The notes under the pieces were generated by a model. That model was given only the letters and a program-made list of their open reading frames with translations. It ran no database searches and was not told where the DNA came from. A stretch of DNA of 64,000 nt, taken from CAVWUA01 sp963758025. GTDB taxonomy: Bacteria > Planctomycetota > Planctomycetia > Isosphaerales > Isosphaeraceae. Each line of letters opens with the position of its first letter. Position 1 is the stretch's first letter. The stretch lies in the NCBI GenBank assembly GCA_963758025.1, contig CAVWUA010000001.1:434001-498000 (forward strand), written 5' to 3'. Made by a program: the position numbers and the translations under genes. This document shows positions 8,804 through 20,080 of this stretch, piece after piece.

Positions 8804-9740
8804 TCAGTGCGAGGCACCAACCAGTTCTGGTTCCTCGTCTCCGTGTCCTCGCTTCGTCGTCTGCTTGATTGTCCTGGCCTTTGCCGGAGCCGGAGTCGCG
8901 GCCGAGTCCTTGGGAAGCTTGACGGAGTGAGCCATGCCTACCAGAGACATCAGGCGGATCATCCAGTAGGTCATGTCGACCTCCCACCATCGCATTCCAT
9001 GTTGGGCCGAGGTGGGCAGGGCATGGTGGTTGTTGTGCCAGCCTTCGCCGTAGGTCATCAGTGCGACCCACCAGAGGTTCGTGGATTTGTCGCGGGTCTC
9101 GTGCGACCGATACCCCCATATATGGGTCGCCGAGTTCACCAGCCAGGTCGTGTGAAGCACCAGGATCGTCCGAACGAACCCACCCCAGACCAGCCACGGC
9201 ATACCACCAATGGCATACAGGGCGCCGAACATGAGCAGCGGGAAGACATAGTGGTACTTGTCGAGGACGCGGTGGACCGGATCTTTGTACAGGTCCTTGG
9301 CCCACTTATTGTAGTAGTCGTCCGAATGAACCGACGTGATGTCCGGCGTCATCCACCAGAACATGTGAGCCCAGCCAAAGCCTTGGTTGGGGCTATGAAC
9401 GTCCCCCTCCTCGTCGGAGTGAGCGTGGTGCTTGCGATGGTCGGCGACCCAACCGATTGCTCCCCCCTCCGAGGCGCAGCAACCGATGATTGTCAGCAGG
9501 TATTCCAGGGCTCTCGGCCTCGGCGACGAAGCTGCGATGGGTTAGCAAACGGTGGTAGGTTAGACAGATTCCGATGCCGCCGGTCAACCAGTGAAGAAGG
9601 ACGCAGACCGCCAGCGCTTGCCAGGTGAAGTAGCCTGGCACGAAGGCCAACAATGCGCCGAGGTGCATAACCCCGATCCAGATTAGCGAGGCCCAGGCGA
9701 TGCTGGTCTTCTGTGGCTGCGTCGTCGTCAGTGTGGTCAT
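8804..9740 (-). CDS. Acyl-CoA/acyl-lipid fatty acid desaturase (one frameshift)
   Basis: Membrane di-iron desaturase that introduces a double bond into acyl chains, delta-9 (stearoyl-CoA) type. The three histidine boxes are all present: HRLLTH, HRKHH and HNNHH, but the first lies in a different frame from the other two. Removing one base of the GG at 9516-9517 joins them into about 311 residues, normal for the family. The start at 9740 has TCCTT on the plus strand (AAGGA) 5 nt upstream. An upstream ATG at 9779 lacks such a site. Two hydrophobic hairpins flank the boxes. The Lys/Ala-rich tail after WMIRLMSLVG is variable. The frameshift is probably an indel error. Confidence 0.88.
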
Positions 9741-10125
9741 GCTCGTCCTTTGGTCGGGTGAGATCTCGTGGGCGGACACCCGCGAGAGGTGGCTTGCTGG
9801 GATGGTGGGTGTTGAGGGCGTTCTCGGTTACGTTTGAAGTCCCTGCGTCTCATGTCGTCCATCCAGTTGAGCGACGGAACTCTCGCGGAGAACGCTGACG
9901 CGATAATTGGACAACCCCAGGCCGCCTTCTCGCTCTTGTTGTCTAAAATATCCGGTTTTTTGAGTGTCGATGGAGGAGGCGGGAGTCAGGCAGACACGAG
10001 GAGTGAGAAGTGTACAATGACTTGCGTTGTTTCGCCAATGTCAATCTGCCGAACAGATTCCAGTATTCCACCGAAATCGTCAAAAACCTGATATTTTCCC
10101 TGTCTTGACTGCATGAGACCGTCCC
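9741..10125. other. Divergent intergenic region between desaturase and dehydrogenase genes
   Basis: 385 bp that must hold the promoters of both divergent genes. It is AT-richer around 9930-10110. I see no RNA gene, no long inverted repeat and no convincing protein frame. Confidence 0.45.
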
Positions 10126-11073
10126 ATGACAACAATGAGAGCCGTTTTCTGCGATGGACAATCGATTCATCTGCGAGACGATCTGCCAAAACCCCATCGG
10201 AAGCCGCAGGACGTCGTCCTGGATGTCCGCTCCGTCGGAATCTGTGATACCGACTTACAACTGGCTCGTGGCTATATGGGATATTGTGGAATCCTGGGAC
10301 ATGAGTTCGTCGGAACAACATCGGACGGTCGGCGAGTGACGGCGGAAATCAATAATGCCTGCCACGATTGCCCAACTTGTCGCGCCGGGATGCCGGAACA
10401 CTGCCCGAACCGCACCGTCCTGGGCATCTTGAACCAGGATGGGGCGATGGCCGATTTTGTATCCGTCCCACTGCGGAATCTTCACGAAGTTCCCGAGGTG
10501 ATCAGCGACGAGGAAGCCGTCTTTATCGAACCCCTGGCGGCCGCCTTTCAGATGATCGAGCAAGTCCGTCCAGGTCCTGGCATGCGTCTGGCGATTGTCG
10601 GTGATGGGAAGCTCGGCTTGCTTTGTACCTGGGTGGTCCGACTTTCCGGAGCAGAGGTCCACCTCATCGGCAAGCACTCGGAAAAGCTCGCTCTCGCGGG
10701 TGACGGCGTATCCACTCACACTCTGGATGAGATCGAGTCGCTGACGCGTTCCTTCGACGTGGTGGTCGAGAGCACTGGCTCGGCGACCGGACTTCCCACG
10801 GCGCTGCGGCTCGTCCGCCCCCGGGGGACGATCGTGCTTAAGACGACAATCGCGGGTCGGTACGACATCGACCTGTCACAAATCGTCATCGACGAGATCC
10901 GCGTGCAAGGCTCGCGCTGTGGCCCCTTTCCAAGGGCCATCGGAGCCTTGGCGGCTCGCCAGGTCCCCGTGAACCGGCTGATCGGTGCGACGTATTCCCT
11001 CGACAAGGCCGAGGATGCCTTCCGGGCCGCGGCCGAGCCGGGGGCGAAGAAGGTGCTGCTGAAGGTTCGTTAG
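10126..11073 (+). CDS. Zinc-dependent alcohol dehydrogenase family protein (MDR)
   Basis: NAD(P)-dependent medium-chain dehydrogenase/reductase of 315 residues. The catalytic-zinc cysteine is at about C40 (VGICDTD), followed by GHE (58-60). The structural-zinc lobe has four cysteines with spacing C-X2-C-X2-C-X7-C (C79, C82, C85, C93). The Rossmann motif is GDGKLGLL. It is shorter than typical ADHs (340-380), mainly in the C-terminal half. The substrate cannot be read from sequence. The start may be 10126 or 10135 (second ATG); neither has a clear Shine-Dalgarno site. It ends 12 bp from the convergent parE-like gene. Confidence 0.85.
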   Translation: MTTMRAVFCDGQSIHLRDDLPKPHRKPQDVVLDVRSVGICDTDLQLARGYMGYCGILGHEFVGTTSDGRRVTAEINNACHDCPTCRAGMPEHCPNRTVLGILNQDGAMADFVSVPLRNLHEVPEVISDEEAVFIEPLAAAFQMIEQVRPGPGMRLAIVGDGKLGLLCTWVVRLSGAEVHLIGKHSEKLALAGDGVSTHTLDEIESLTRSFDVVVESTGSATGLPTALRLVRPRGTIVLKTTIAGRYDIDLSQIVIDEIRVQGSRCGPFPRAIGALAARQVPVNRLIGATYSLDKAEDAFRAAAEPGAKKVLLKVR

Positions 11074-11085
11074 CGCGGTTCCCGC

Positions 11086-13005
11086 TCAGATATCGATGTC
11101 CTTCGCCGTGTACGCCTCCGCCATGATGAACTTGAACCGCGCCTCGGCCTCCTTACCCATCAGGTCGGAGACGGTGCTGTCGGTATAGGGTCGATCTTCA
11201 TCAGGGACAACGACGCGAAGCAGTCGCCGCTTCGCCGGATCGAGCGTCGTCTCGTAGAGCAGCTTGGCCGGCATTTCGCCGAGACCTTTGAAGCGGGTGA
11301 TGTTCGGCCGGGCGTTCCTGGGCAGCTTGTTCAGGATCTTGTCGCGCTCGGCGTCATCGGCCGCCCAGTAGGTTTCCTTGCCGTGCGTGACCTTGTAGAG
11401 CGGCGGGCACGCCAGAAAAACGCGGCCGGATTCGAACAGGCCGGGCAGGTGCCTGTAGAAGAACGTCAGCAAGAGCGTGGCGATGTGGTGGCCGTCGCTG
11501 TCGGCATCGGTCAAGAGGATGACCTTGCCGTAACGGAGTCGGGCCGGGTCGTACTGGTCATCCATGCCGCAGCCGAGGGCGCTGACGATGTCCGTCAATT
11601 CCTTGTTGTCGAGCACCTTGCTCTTGGTCGCCTGCTCCGCGTTGAGGACCTTTCCTTTCAAGGGAAGGATCGCCTGGATATCGCGGTCGCGTCCTTGCTT
11701 GGCGGAGCCGCCCGCGCTATCACCCTCGACGATGAACAGCTCGGAGTCGTCCGGGCTGCTGCTATCGCAGTCGTGGAGCTTGCCGGGAAGGTTCAAGCGG
11801 TTACTGATGGCGGTCTTACGTCGAACCTGATTGGCGGCGGCGCGGCTGGCTTCCCGGGCCTTGGCGGCCTGGATCACCCGGTTGGCGATCGCCTCGCCGA
11901 TGCTCTTGTTCTTCAGCAGGAAGCTTTCGAGCTGAGGCCGCACGGCGGAATCGACGAGCGAGCGGACCTCCGGGTTGTTCAGACGCCCCTTCGTCTGTCC
12001 CTGGAACTGTGGCTCGTGGACGAAGACCGAGAGGACAGCGGTCAGCCCTTCGCGGATGTCCTCCCCCTTGATGTCCATCTTCTTGGCCATCTCGTGCGTG
12101 GCCATGAATTTCTGCACGGCCGAGCGGACGGCCTCGCGCAGCCCCTGTTCGTGGGTGCCGCCGTCGCGAGTCGGAATCGTATTGACGAACGAGCGGATGT
12201 CCTCGTCGGTCGCCTCGGTCCAGGCCAGGGCCAGGTCGAGCCGAATGCCGTCGTCGTCGGCCTCGCGGCTCAGGACAAAAGGGGTCGGCGCGACGCGCTG
12301 ATCGTTCCGTTCTCGATTGGCGGCCTCGAGGAAATCCGCCACGCCGCCGTCGTGTCGGAATTCGACGTTCGTGCCGGCGCGTTCGTCGATGAACTGGAGG
12401 GCCAGCCCTTTGTTCAGGAACGTCTTGACTTCCAGACGCTCGGCAATCAGGGAGGAATCGAACGACAGGTTCAGGAAGATTTCCGGGTCAGGCGTGAAGG
12501 TCACTGACGTTCCCGAACCCCGCACGGCTTCGCCTGGCTGGATGGGGCCGTCCGGCTTGCCGCGTTGAAATCGCTGCGTGTAGAGTTTGCCATCGCGGCG
12601 AACCTGCGCGATGAGGCTCTTGCTCAGGGCGTTAACCACGCTGGCTCCGACGCCGTGCAATCCACCGGCGACCTTGTAGGCGTCGTTGTCGAACTTGCCG
12701 CCCGCGTTCAGCTTGGTGAAGATCACTTCCAGGGCGCTCAGGCCCGTCTTGGAGTGGACATCGACCGGAATGCCCCGGCCATTGTCGGTGACGGAGACGG
12801 TCTTACCGTCGGCACCGAGAGTCACCACGATCCGGGTGGCGTGACCGTTCATGACCTCGTCGATCGCGTTATCGACGATCTCCCAGAGCAGGTGGTGAAA
12901 GCCCGTCTTGTCCACACCGCCAATGTACATGCCGGGCCGGCGACGGACGTGCTCCAGGCCTTCCAGAACGGTGATCGATTCGGCGTTATAGGTTCCTGTC
13001 GCCAT
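11086..13005 (-). CDS. parE: Type IIA topoisomerase ATPase subunit (ParE/GyrB)
   Basis: ATP-binding and TOPRIM subunit that drives DNA strand passage. The GHKL ATPase shows EIVDNAIDEV, DNGRGIP and GLHGVGASVVNAL. The transducer has QTKGRL. The TOPRIM part has EGDSAGGSAKQ and the metal site DADSDGHH. At 639 residues it has the size of ParE and of the short GyrB form, without the Gram-negative GyrB insert. It lies 70 bp downstream of the A-subunit gene on the same strand, so the two probably form an operon and one enzyme. Because its partner lacks the GyrA box, I favour topoisomerase IV over gyrase. Confidence 0.8.
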   Translation of the reverse strand: MATGTYNAESITVLEGLEHVRRRPGMYIGGVDKTGFHHLLWEIVDNAIDEVMNGHATRIVVTLGADGKTVSVTDNGRGIPVDVHSKTGLSALEVIFTKLNAGGKFDNDAYKVAGGLHGVGASVVNALSKSLIAQVRRDGKLYTQRFQRGKPDGPIQPGEAVRGSGTSVTFTPDPEIFLNLSFDSSLIAERLEVKTFLNKGLALQFIDERAGTNVEFRHDGGVADFLEAANRERNDQRVAPTPFVLSREADDDGIRLDLALAWTEATDEDIRSFVNTIPTRDGGTHEQGLREAVRSAVQKFMATHEMAKKMDIKGEDIREGLTAVLSVFVHEPQFQGQTKGRLNNPEVRSLVDSAVRPQLESFLLKNKSIGEAIANRVIQAAKAREASRAAANQVRRKTAISNRLNLPGKLHDCDSSSPDDSELFIVEGDSAGGSAKQGRDRDIQAILPLKGKVLNAEQATKSKVLDNKELTDIVSALGCGMDDQYDPARLRYGKVILLTDADSDGHHIATLLLTFFYRHLPGLFESGRVFLACPPLYKVTHGKETYWAADDAERDKILNKLPRNARPNITRFKGLGEMPAKLLYETTLDPAKRRLLRVVVPDEDRPYTDSTVSDLMGKEAEARFKFIMAEAYTAKDIDI

Positions 13006-13075
13006 CTGCGCATTCCTCGCCTTTGCGGATCAGACGGTCCGAGCACAATGCCGTCTTGCTCCGCGTAAGCACTCG

Positions 13076-15511
<2,436 letters not shown>

Positions 15512-15761
15512 CGCTCCGTCCGTTCCCTCGCTTCGAGCTATCGTCCTGAAAAAATCCTGTCCACCTGTCTAAGCCTGATTCGATCTTACCAAATCATCCC
15601 GGATTCGGCAACGAATTACTGTACAAAAAATCCCTATGGTCCATGAGCATTCGTCCCCAACCCGTTGACGCCGGTGAATTCTCGTGCTGTCATGTCGCAG
15701 CCTGTGGCGCGGGGGTTCCGCGTCCCGTTACTCCTCAACGTCGGCGCTTGTGAGGGTTCGC

Positions 15762-16475
15762 ATGATTCCTTTACCCCGTCGGGCCGTGGCTGAAGCGGTC
15801 GGCACGTTCTTCCTCTGTTTTGTCGGTGTTTCGGCCATCTGCGTCAATGCGAAGAGTCCTGATGGCGGCTCTGGCCTGCTCGGTGTGGCGATTGCGCATG
15901 GCCTGGCCTTATCAATCGGCATCAGCGCCCTGGGCAAGATCTCAGGGGGGCATTTCAATCCCGCGGTCAGTATCACGATGGTTGCCACCCGGCAACTGCC
16001 ACCTCTGGACGGTGTCGTGTACGTCGTCAGTCAGCTCATTGGCGGGACGGTGGCCGGATTTTGCGCGAAAGTCGCTTTCGCGGCAAGTGTTTACACCAAA
16101 GCTGGCGGTGGTGTACCGGTCCCTGCCCCAGATGTCTCGTTTGGCGTGGCGGTCTTCCTGGAGGTGATCGCGACGTTCTTCCTCCTGACCGCCATCTTCG
16201 GCACGGCCGTCGATCCGAAAGCCCCGGCGATCGGTGGTTTCGGGATCGGTCTGACGGTCGCCTTTGATATTCTGGCGGTCGGTCCCCTCACCGGCGCGAG
16301 CATGAACCCGGCCCGCACCTTCGGCCCGGCACTGGCCGCGGGCGTCTGGGATAGCCATCTCATCTACTGGATCGGCCCGATCATCGGTGGCTTGATCGCG
16401 GGTTTCCTCTATACGGGGCTGTTCCTGAACCCCTATCCCCCGAGCGAGAAGCCTCCCGGCAGCGGCATCGACTGA
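15762..16475 (+). CDS. Aquaporin (MIP family channel)
   Basis: Six-helix water channel of 237 residues. Both NPA half-helices are present: HFNPAVS near residue 66 and SMNPARTFGP near residue 185. The residue after the second NPA-R is threonine rather than aspartate, as in water-selective aquaporins; glycerol facilitators have aspartate. The frame is open from 15684, but the ATG at 15762 starts at the conserved RRAVAEAVGTFFL segment and has GAGG about 7 nt upstream. A hairpin follows the stop (16490-16530). Confidence 0.88.
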   Translation: MIPLPRRAVAEAVGTFFLCFVGVSAICVNAKSPDGGSGLLGVAIAHGLALSIGISALGKISGGHFNPAVSITMVATRQLPPLDGVVYVVSQLIGGTVAGFCAKVAFAASVYTKAGGGVPVPAPDVSFGVAVFLEVIATFFLLTAIFGTAVDPKAPAIGGFGIGLTVAFDILAVGPLTGASMNPARTFGPALAAGVWDSHLIYWIGPIIGGLIAGFLYTGLFLNPYPPSEKPPGSGID

Positions 16476-16489
16476 GCCGTTGCGCCGTT

Positions 16490-16530
16490 CGCCCCGGGAC
16501 ATGTCAAAATCGGATTCAAGTCCCGGGGCG
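16490..16530 (+). terminator. Stem-loop after the aquaporin gene
   Basis: Perfect 11-bp GC-rich inverted repeat (16490-16500 with 16520-16530), 19-nt loop, 14 bp past the stop. No T-run follows, so the mode of termination is uncertain. Confidence 0.5.
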
Positions 16531-16733
16531 GATCGGTCGATACCTCGATTCGGCCGCTTGGGACCGGCACGACCCTCCCCGCCCGCGCAGCTCCCGACGC
16601 CCGTGCCGTCCCGGAACCGCCCCCATCGCGGGGTCCGGCTGGGCCTGGACAGTCTCCCGCCGATGCGACGGTTTGGGCGATAGGGATGCGCCCGCGCCAC
16701 GTCGGCTGACGCGCTCCGGAAACGGATTTCCCC

Positions 16734-17705
16734 ATGAGCAAGGTCAAAGTCTCGTCGTCGAGGCGTCCGGTTTGCGGCCCCCGGCTCGAAGCCGAGTCGC
16801 TGGAGTCGCGTACCCTCATGTCGGTGATGTTCCAGAAACCGACCTATCTGGTCAGTGACACGGCCGGCGCGGCGCAGGTCACGCTGGTCCGGTATACGGG
16901 TTTCGGCTCGGAGAAGGTCGAATTCTCCACCAGCGACAGCACGGCGATCGCCGGGGTGGATTATCTCCCCGTCCAGCAAAGCGTGGTTTTCCAGGACGGC
17001 GAGACGTCCAAGCAGGTCACGATACCGGTCATGCACAACGCGACCCAGCCGGGGGAGCACTCGGTCAATCTGACGATCACCAACCCGGCCCCGGCCCCGA
17101 CCGTACCCGGAATGCCAACCGATCCGCTCGCGTACACGGTGCCGGGGTTCGTCGGCTCCACCGCGATCCTCTCGATCGTCAACCGCACGGACCTGACGCC
17201 GCCGACCATCACCAGCTCTCAGTTCTTGACCCAGGGGCGGAAGATCACCGGCATCAAGCTGACGTTCAGCGAGCCGATGGACCCGGCGACGGTCCAGGAC
17301 GTGTCGAACTATGATGTCCGCGACATGGGCGCCCGCCCGATCCGCACGAGTCGCTGGACACCCCCGGTCGATCCCGGACCGGTTCCGATCAAGTCGGCGA
17401 CGTATGACACGGCGACGAACAGCGTCACCCTCACGCCCGCGGATCACGTCCGTCTCTCACCACGCGGGGTGACGATCACGAACCCGGCCGAGTTGAACGG
17501 CCCATACAGCATGCCGACGGCGTCCCGCATCACCGACGCGGCCGGGAACCGGATCGACGGCTCGGGGTCCGGGATGCCGGACGGCTATTTCTATGCCACG
17601 GTGACTCGAAGGCCGTTCAGGTATCCCGGACTGTACGGGCCGAGGCCGACCAGTCGGATCACGATTCCGGCGGCTGTTCCCAACATCACGACGGCCGTCG
17701 TCTGA
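16734..17705 (+). CDS. Exported LESR-motif protein with Calx-beta domain
   Basis: Product of 323 residues, function unknown. The N-terminus has a basic stretch followed by ESLESRTLMS, the same motif type as in the 3572-4549 protein. Residues 40-145 form a Calx-beta-like domain (VEFSTSDSTAIAGVDYLPV, VVFQDGETSKQVTIPV). Residues 155-290 resemble an Ig-like or Big_5-type domain (TPPTITSS, GIKLTFSEPMDPATV). The protein is probably surface or matrix exposed and calcium dependent. Its last 115 bp overlap the convergent isomerase gene. Confidence 0.72.
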   Translation: MSKVKVSSSRRPVCGPRLEAESLESRTLMSVMFQKPTYLVSDTAGAAQVTLVRYTGFGSEKVEFSTSDSTAIAGVDYLPVQQSVVFQDGETSKQVTIPVMHNATQPGEHSVNLTITNPAPAPTVPGMPTDPLAYTVPGFVGSTAILSIVNRTDLTPPTITSSQFLTQGRKITGIKLTFSEPMDPATVQDVSNYDVRDMGARPIRTSRWTPPVDPGPVPIKSATYDTATNSVTLTPADHVRLSPRGVTITNPAELNGPYSMPTASRITDAAGNRIDGSGSGMPDGYFYATVTRRPFRYPGLYGPRPTSRITIPAAVPNITTAVV

Positions 17706-18607
17706 GCCGATTTGATCGGAAACCATCGCCGACCGGCGGCCACCCCCGATCCGGTCAAGGAAGACTTGCCGGAGTGCAGTTTGAGGGCCTTGTCGAGTTC
17801 CCGTCGGAGCGTCCGGTAACTCTGATAGGCCGTCTCCTCGGCACCCGCGGAGTAGTCGAAGACCTCGACGGAAACCCATCCGTCATAACCGGATACGACC
17901 AGGGCTCGGAGGATCGGCCCGAAATCGACCTCCCCCATGCCGGGGCCACGCAGGTTCGTATCCTGAGCGTGGAAATGGCCGGCATCGCGGGCATAGCGAT
18001 CGATCAGCCAGGTGACGGTCCCCTCGGGATCGCTGCTCTGAGCCTTGACGTCCATGTGCAGTTTGAAGTTTTCGTGGTTGACTCGCTCGATCAGTTGATT
18101 CGCCTGGGCAATACTCGTGAGGAAATCTGTCTCGCTCGGGGCGAGAGGTTCCAGACAGAGATCGACGCCGCAGGCGCTGACGGCCGGCATGATCGACGAG
18201 AAGACCTCGGCAGCGTAATCGTAGGCTTGATGGATGTTCACGCCCGGCAGCAGGTTACGCTGTTTGGGAGAGCCGAAGACCATCAAGGAACCGCCGAGGT
18301 CGCGGGTCGCCTCCGCCAGGTCGATCAGGTAACGCGCCGTGCGTTTGCGAACCTCCGGGTCGGGCGAGGTCAGATGAAATCCCTCAGTCTTCGCCAGAAG
18401 CCAGTGCAGGCCTATGGTTTCCAGTCCGGAGTCCTCGACGATATTACGCAACTCCGCACGGCGCGCGGCCGGAAGGTCGGTAATCAAAGGTGCCAGGGTA
18501 AACGGGGCGATTTCAATTCCCTCGTAACCCATCTCCCTGACCGTCCGGCAGATCCGGCGGAAGTCCCAGTCTTCGAACAATTCGTTGCAGATACCCAGGC
18601 GGATCAT
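17591..18607 (-). CDS. Sugar phosphate isomerase/epimerase-like TIM barrel protein
   Basis: AP-endonuclease-2-type TIM barrel, common in inositol and sugar epimerisation. Signatures are GICNELFEDWDF, GYEGIEIAPF, ETIGLHWLL, CLEPLAP, KLHMDVKA, HFHAQDTN and SGYDGWVSVEVFDY, which supply the metal ligands. The frame starts at 18628, but the ATG at 18607 has AGGA 9 nt upstream and begins at MIRLGICNE. The last 50 or so residues, after DKALKLHSG, do not look like the family and run antisense through the end of the Calx-beta gene. The native stop may have been lost, or the overlap may be real. Substrate unknown. Confidence 0.8.
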   Translation of the reverse strand: MIRLGICNELFEDWDFRRICRTVREMGYEGIEIAPFTLAPLITDLPAARRAELRNIVEDSGLETIGLHWLLAKTEGFHLTSPDPEVRKRTARYLIDLAEATRDLGGSLMVFGSPKQRNLLPGVNIHQAYDYAAEVFSSIMPAVSACGVDLCLEPLAPSETDFLTSIAQANQLIERVNHENFKLHMDVKAQSSDPEGTVTWLIDRYARDAGHFHAQDTNLRGPGMGEVDFGPILRALVVSGYDGWVSVEVFDYSAGAEETAYQSYRTLRRELDKALKLHSGKSSLTGSGVAAGRRWFPIKSAQTTAVVMLGTAAGIVIRLVGLGPYSPGYLNGLRVTVA

Positions 18608-18643
18608 GGGGTTCGTTCCTGATTTCATTGGATTTTGGATCGT

Positions 18644-19090
18644 TTAGCCCAATCCCGTCGCATTCGCCGTAGCCTCCAGCGCGGTTCGGAGTGTGACGTA
18701 GATGATCCCCGCGTCGAGCCCGATCACGGCCACCGACAACAGCCAGACCAGCCATCGAGAGAGCGTCGAGAGCCGGGAGAGCAAGATCGCGACGAAGACC
18801 ACAACACCAATGACGATCATGGTGGTGGCGAAGTGCTGATGACACCACAAGGCCAGCCGCAGGACCAGTCCGGGCCAGCTCCGCGCCGGGAACCGCTGGG
18901 CTTGCAACAGTCCTCCCGGCAGCAAGGCGGCCCAGGCCCTCGGGACGAGCTTGGTGAGCAGGAGATATCCGAGCGTCAGACCCAGACCCAGAACGAACGG
19001 CGCGGTCGAGACACGCCTTCGCTTGCGGTTCGAGGCACGTTCCATGCTTCGGATCGCCCGATCCAGGGCCTGTTCGGTCGAGGTTTTCAT
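18644..19090 (-). CDS. Small membrane protein coupled to folD
   Basis: Not recognised. Product of 148 residues with a charged N-terminus (MKTSTEQALDRAIRSMERA, then a KRRR cluster), a hydrophobic segment at about 30-50 and two more at about 87-110 and 120-140. Its ATG (19090-19088) overlaps the folD stop by 4 bp (ATGA), so translational coupling is likely. The frame is open further upstream inside folD, but those codons are folD antiphase. Role unknown. Confidence 0.6.
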   Translation of the reverse strand: MKTSTEQALDRAIRSMERASNRKRRRVSTAPFVLGLGLTLGYLLLTKLVPRAWAALLPGGLLQAQRFPARSWPGLVLRLALWCHQHFATTMIVIGVVVFVAILLSRLSTLSRWLVWLLSVAVIGLDAGIIYVTLRTALEATANATGLG

Positions 19091-19957
19091 GAGGGGAGGC
19101 GTCCGCGAGCGGATTCCAGGGTATTCCGCAGAAGCATGGCGATGGTCATCGGCCCGACGCCGCCGGGAACCGGTGTGATCCACGAGGCGACCTCAGCCAC
19201 AGCCTGCTGTTGCACGTCGCCGCAGAGCGAGCCATCATCGCGTCGGTGAATCCCAACGTCGATGACGATCGCCCCCGGCTTGATCCAATCCGGGCCGACC
19301 GTCTCCGGTCGTCCCATCGCCACGATCAGGATGTCGGCCTGACAGGCGATCGCGGCGGGGTCCTTCGTACCGGTGTGGCAGATCGTGACCGTGGCGTCGG
19401 CCCCTGCCCCTTTCTGCAAGAGCAACAGAGCCATCGGCTTACCAACAATGTTCGATCGTCCCAGAATGACCGCGTGGGCGCCTCGGGTGGGAATCTCGTG
19501 CCGGATGAGGAGTGTCTGGATGCCCAGGGGGGTGCAGGGGGCGAACCGAGGCTGGCCGATCGCCAGCAAACCGGCGTTGACGGGATGGAAGCCATCGACG
19601 TCCTTGGTCGGGTCCACGCGCTCGATAACCTTCCGCTCATCGATCTGCCGGGGCAGTGGAAGCTGGACGAGGATTCCATCCACGCTCGGGTCCGCGTTCA
19701 AGGCATCGACCTTGTCCAGGAGTCGCATTTTCCGCGATGTTCGCGGGAAGGTTGTGGACGACGCCTCGCATTCCAGCGTTCTTGCAAGCGGTCTGCTTGT
19801 TGCGAACGTACACCTGACTGGCGGGGTCCTCACCGACCAGGATGACCTCCAGCCCGGGGGGACGACCGAGCCGGGGCGTCAGCGCGGCGACCTCCTCGGC
19901 GATCTCCTTGCGGATCGTCTGGGCGAGGGCCTTGCCGCTGAGGATACGAGCGGGCAC
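19087..19957 (-). CDS. folD: Bifunctional methylene-THF dehydrogenase/cyclohydrolase FolD (one frameshift)
   Basis: Interconverts 5,10-methylene-THF and 10-formyl-THF. The N-terminal third (ILSGKALAQTIRKE, VGEDPASQVYVRNKQ with the Y-x3-K catalytic pair, KNAGMRG) and the rest (DGILVQLPLP, KDVDGFHPVN, PCTPLGIQTLL, ILGRSNIVGKPMALLL, TPVPGGVGPMTIAMLL) lie in different frames. They join if the base at about 19723 is removed, giving 289 residues, the normal length. The start is GTG at 19957 with GGAGAG 5 nt upstream. It overlaps the downstream membrane-protein gene and is divergent from the MATE gene. Confidence 0.9.
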
Positions 19958-20080
19958 GAGAACTCTCCATCGGGAATGCGTGTCGATCTTCGCTGGGGGG
20001 GACACCAACAATATGATAGCCTGCCCCGAGCATGTTGCACACGCCCCGCGATTCGTCTGCGTAGGGAAAGCGATCCCATC

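Noticed and set aside
15942..17447. 501-codon minus-strand frame across the aquaporin and Calx-beta genes
   Set aside because: It is Arg/Gly/Asp-rich without motifs and covers two clear genes and a terminator on the other strand.
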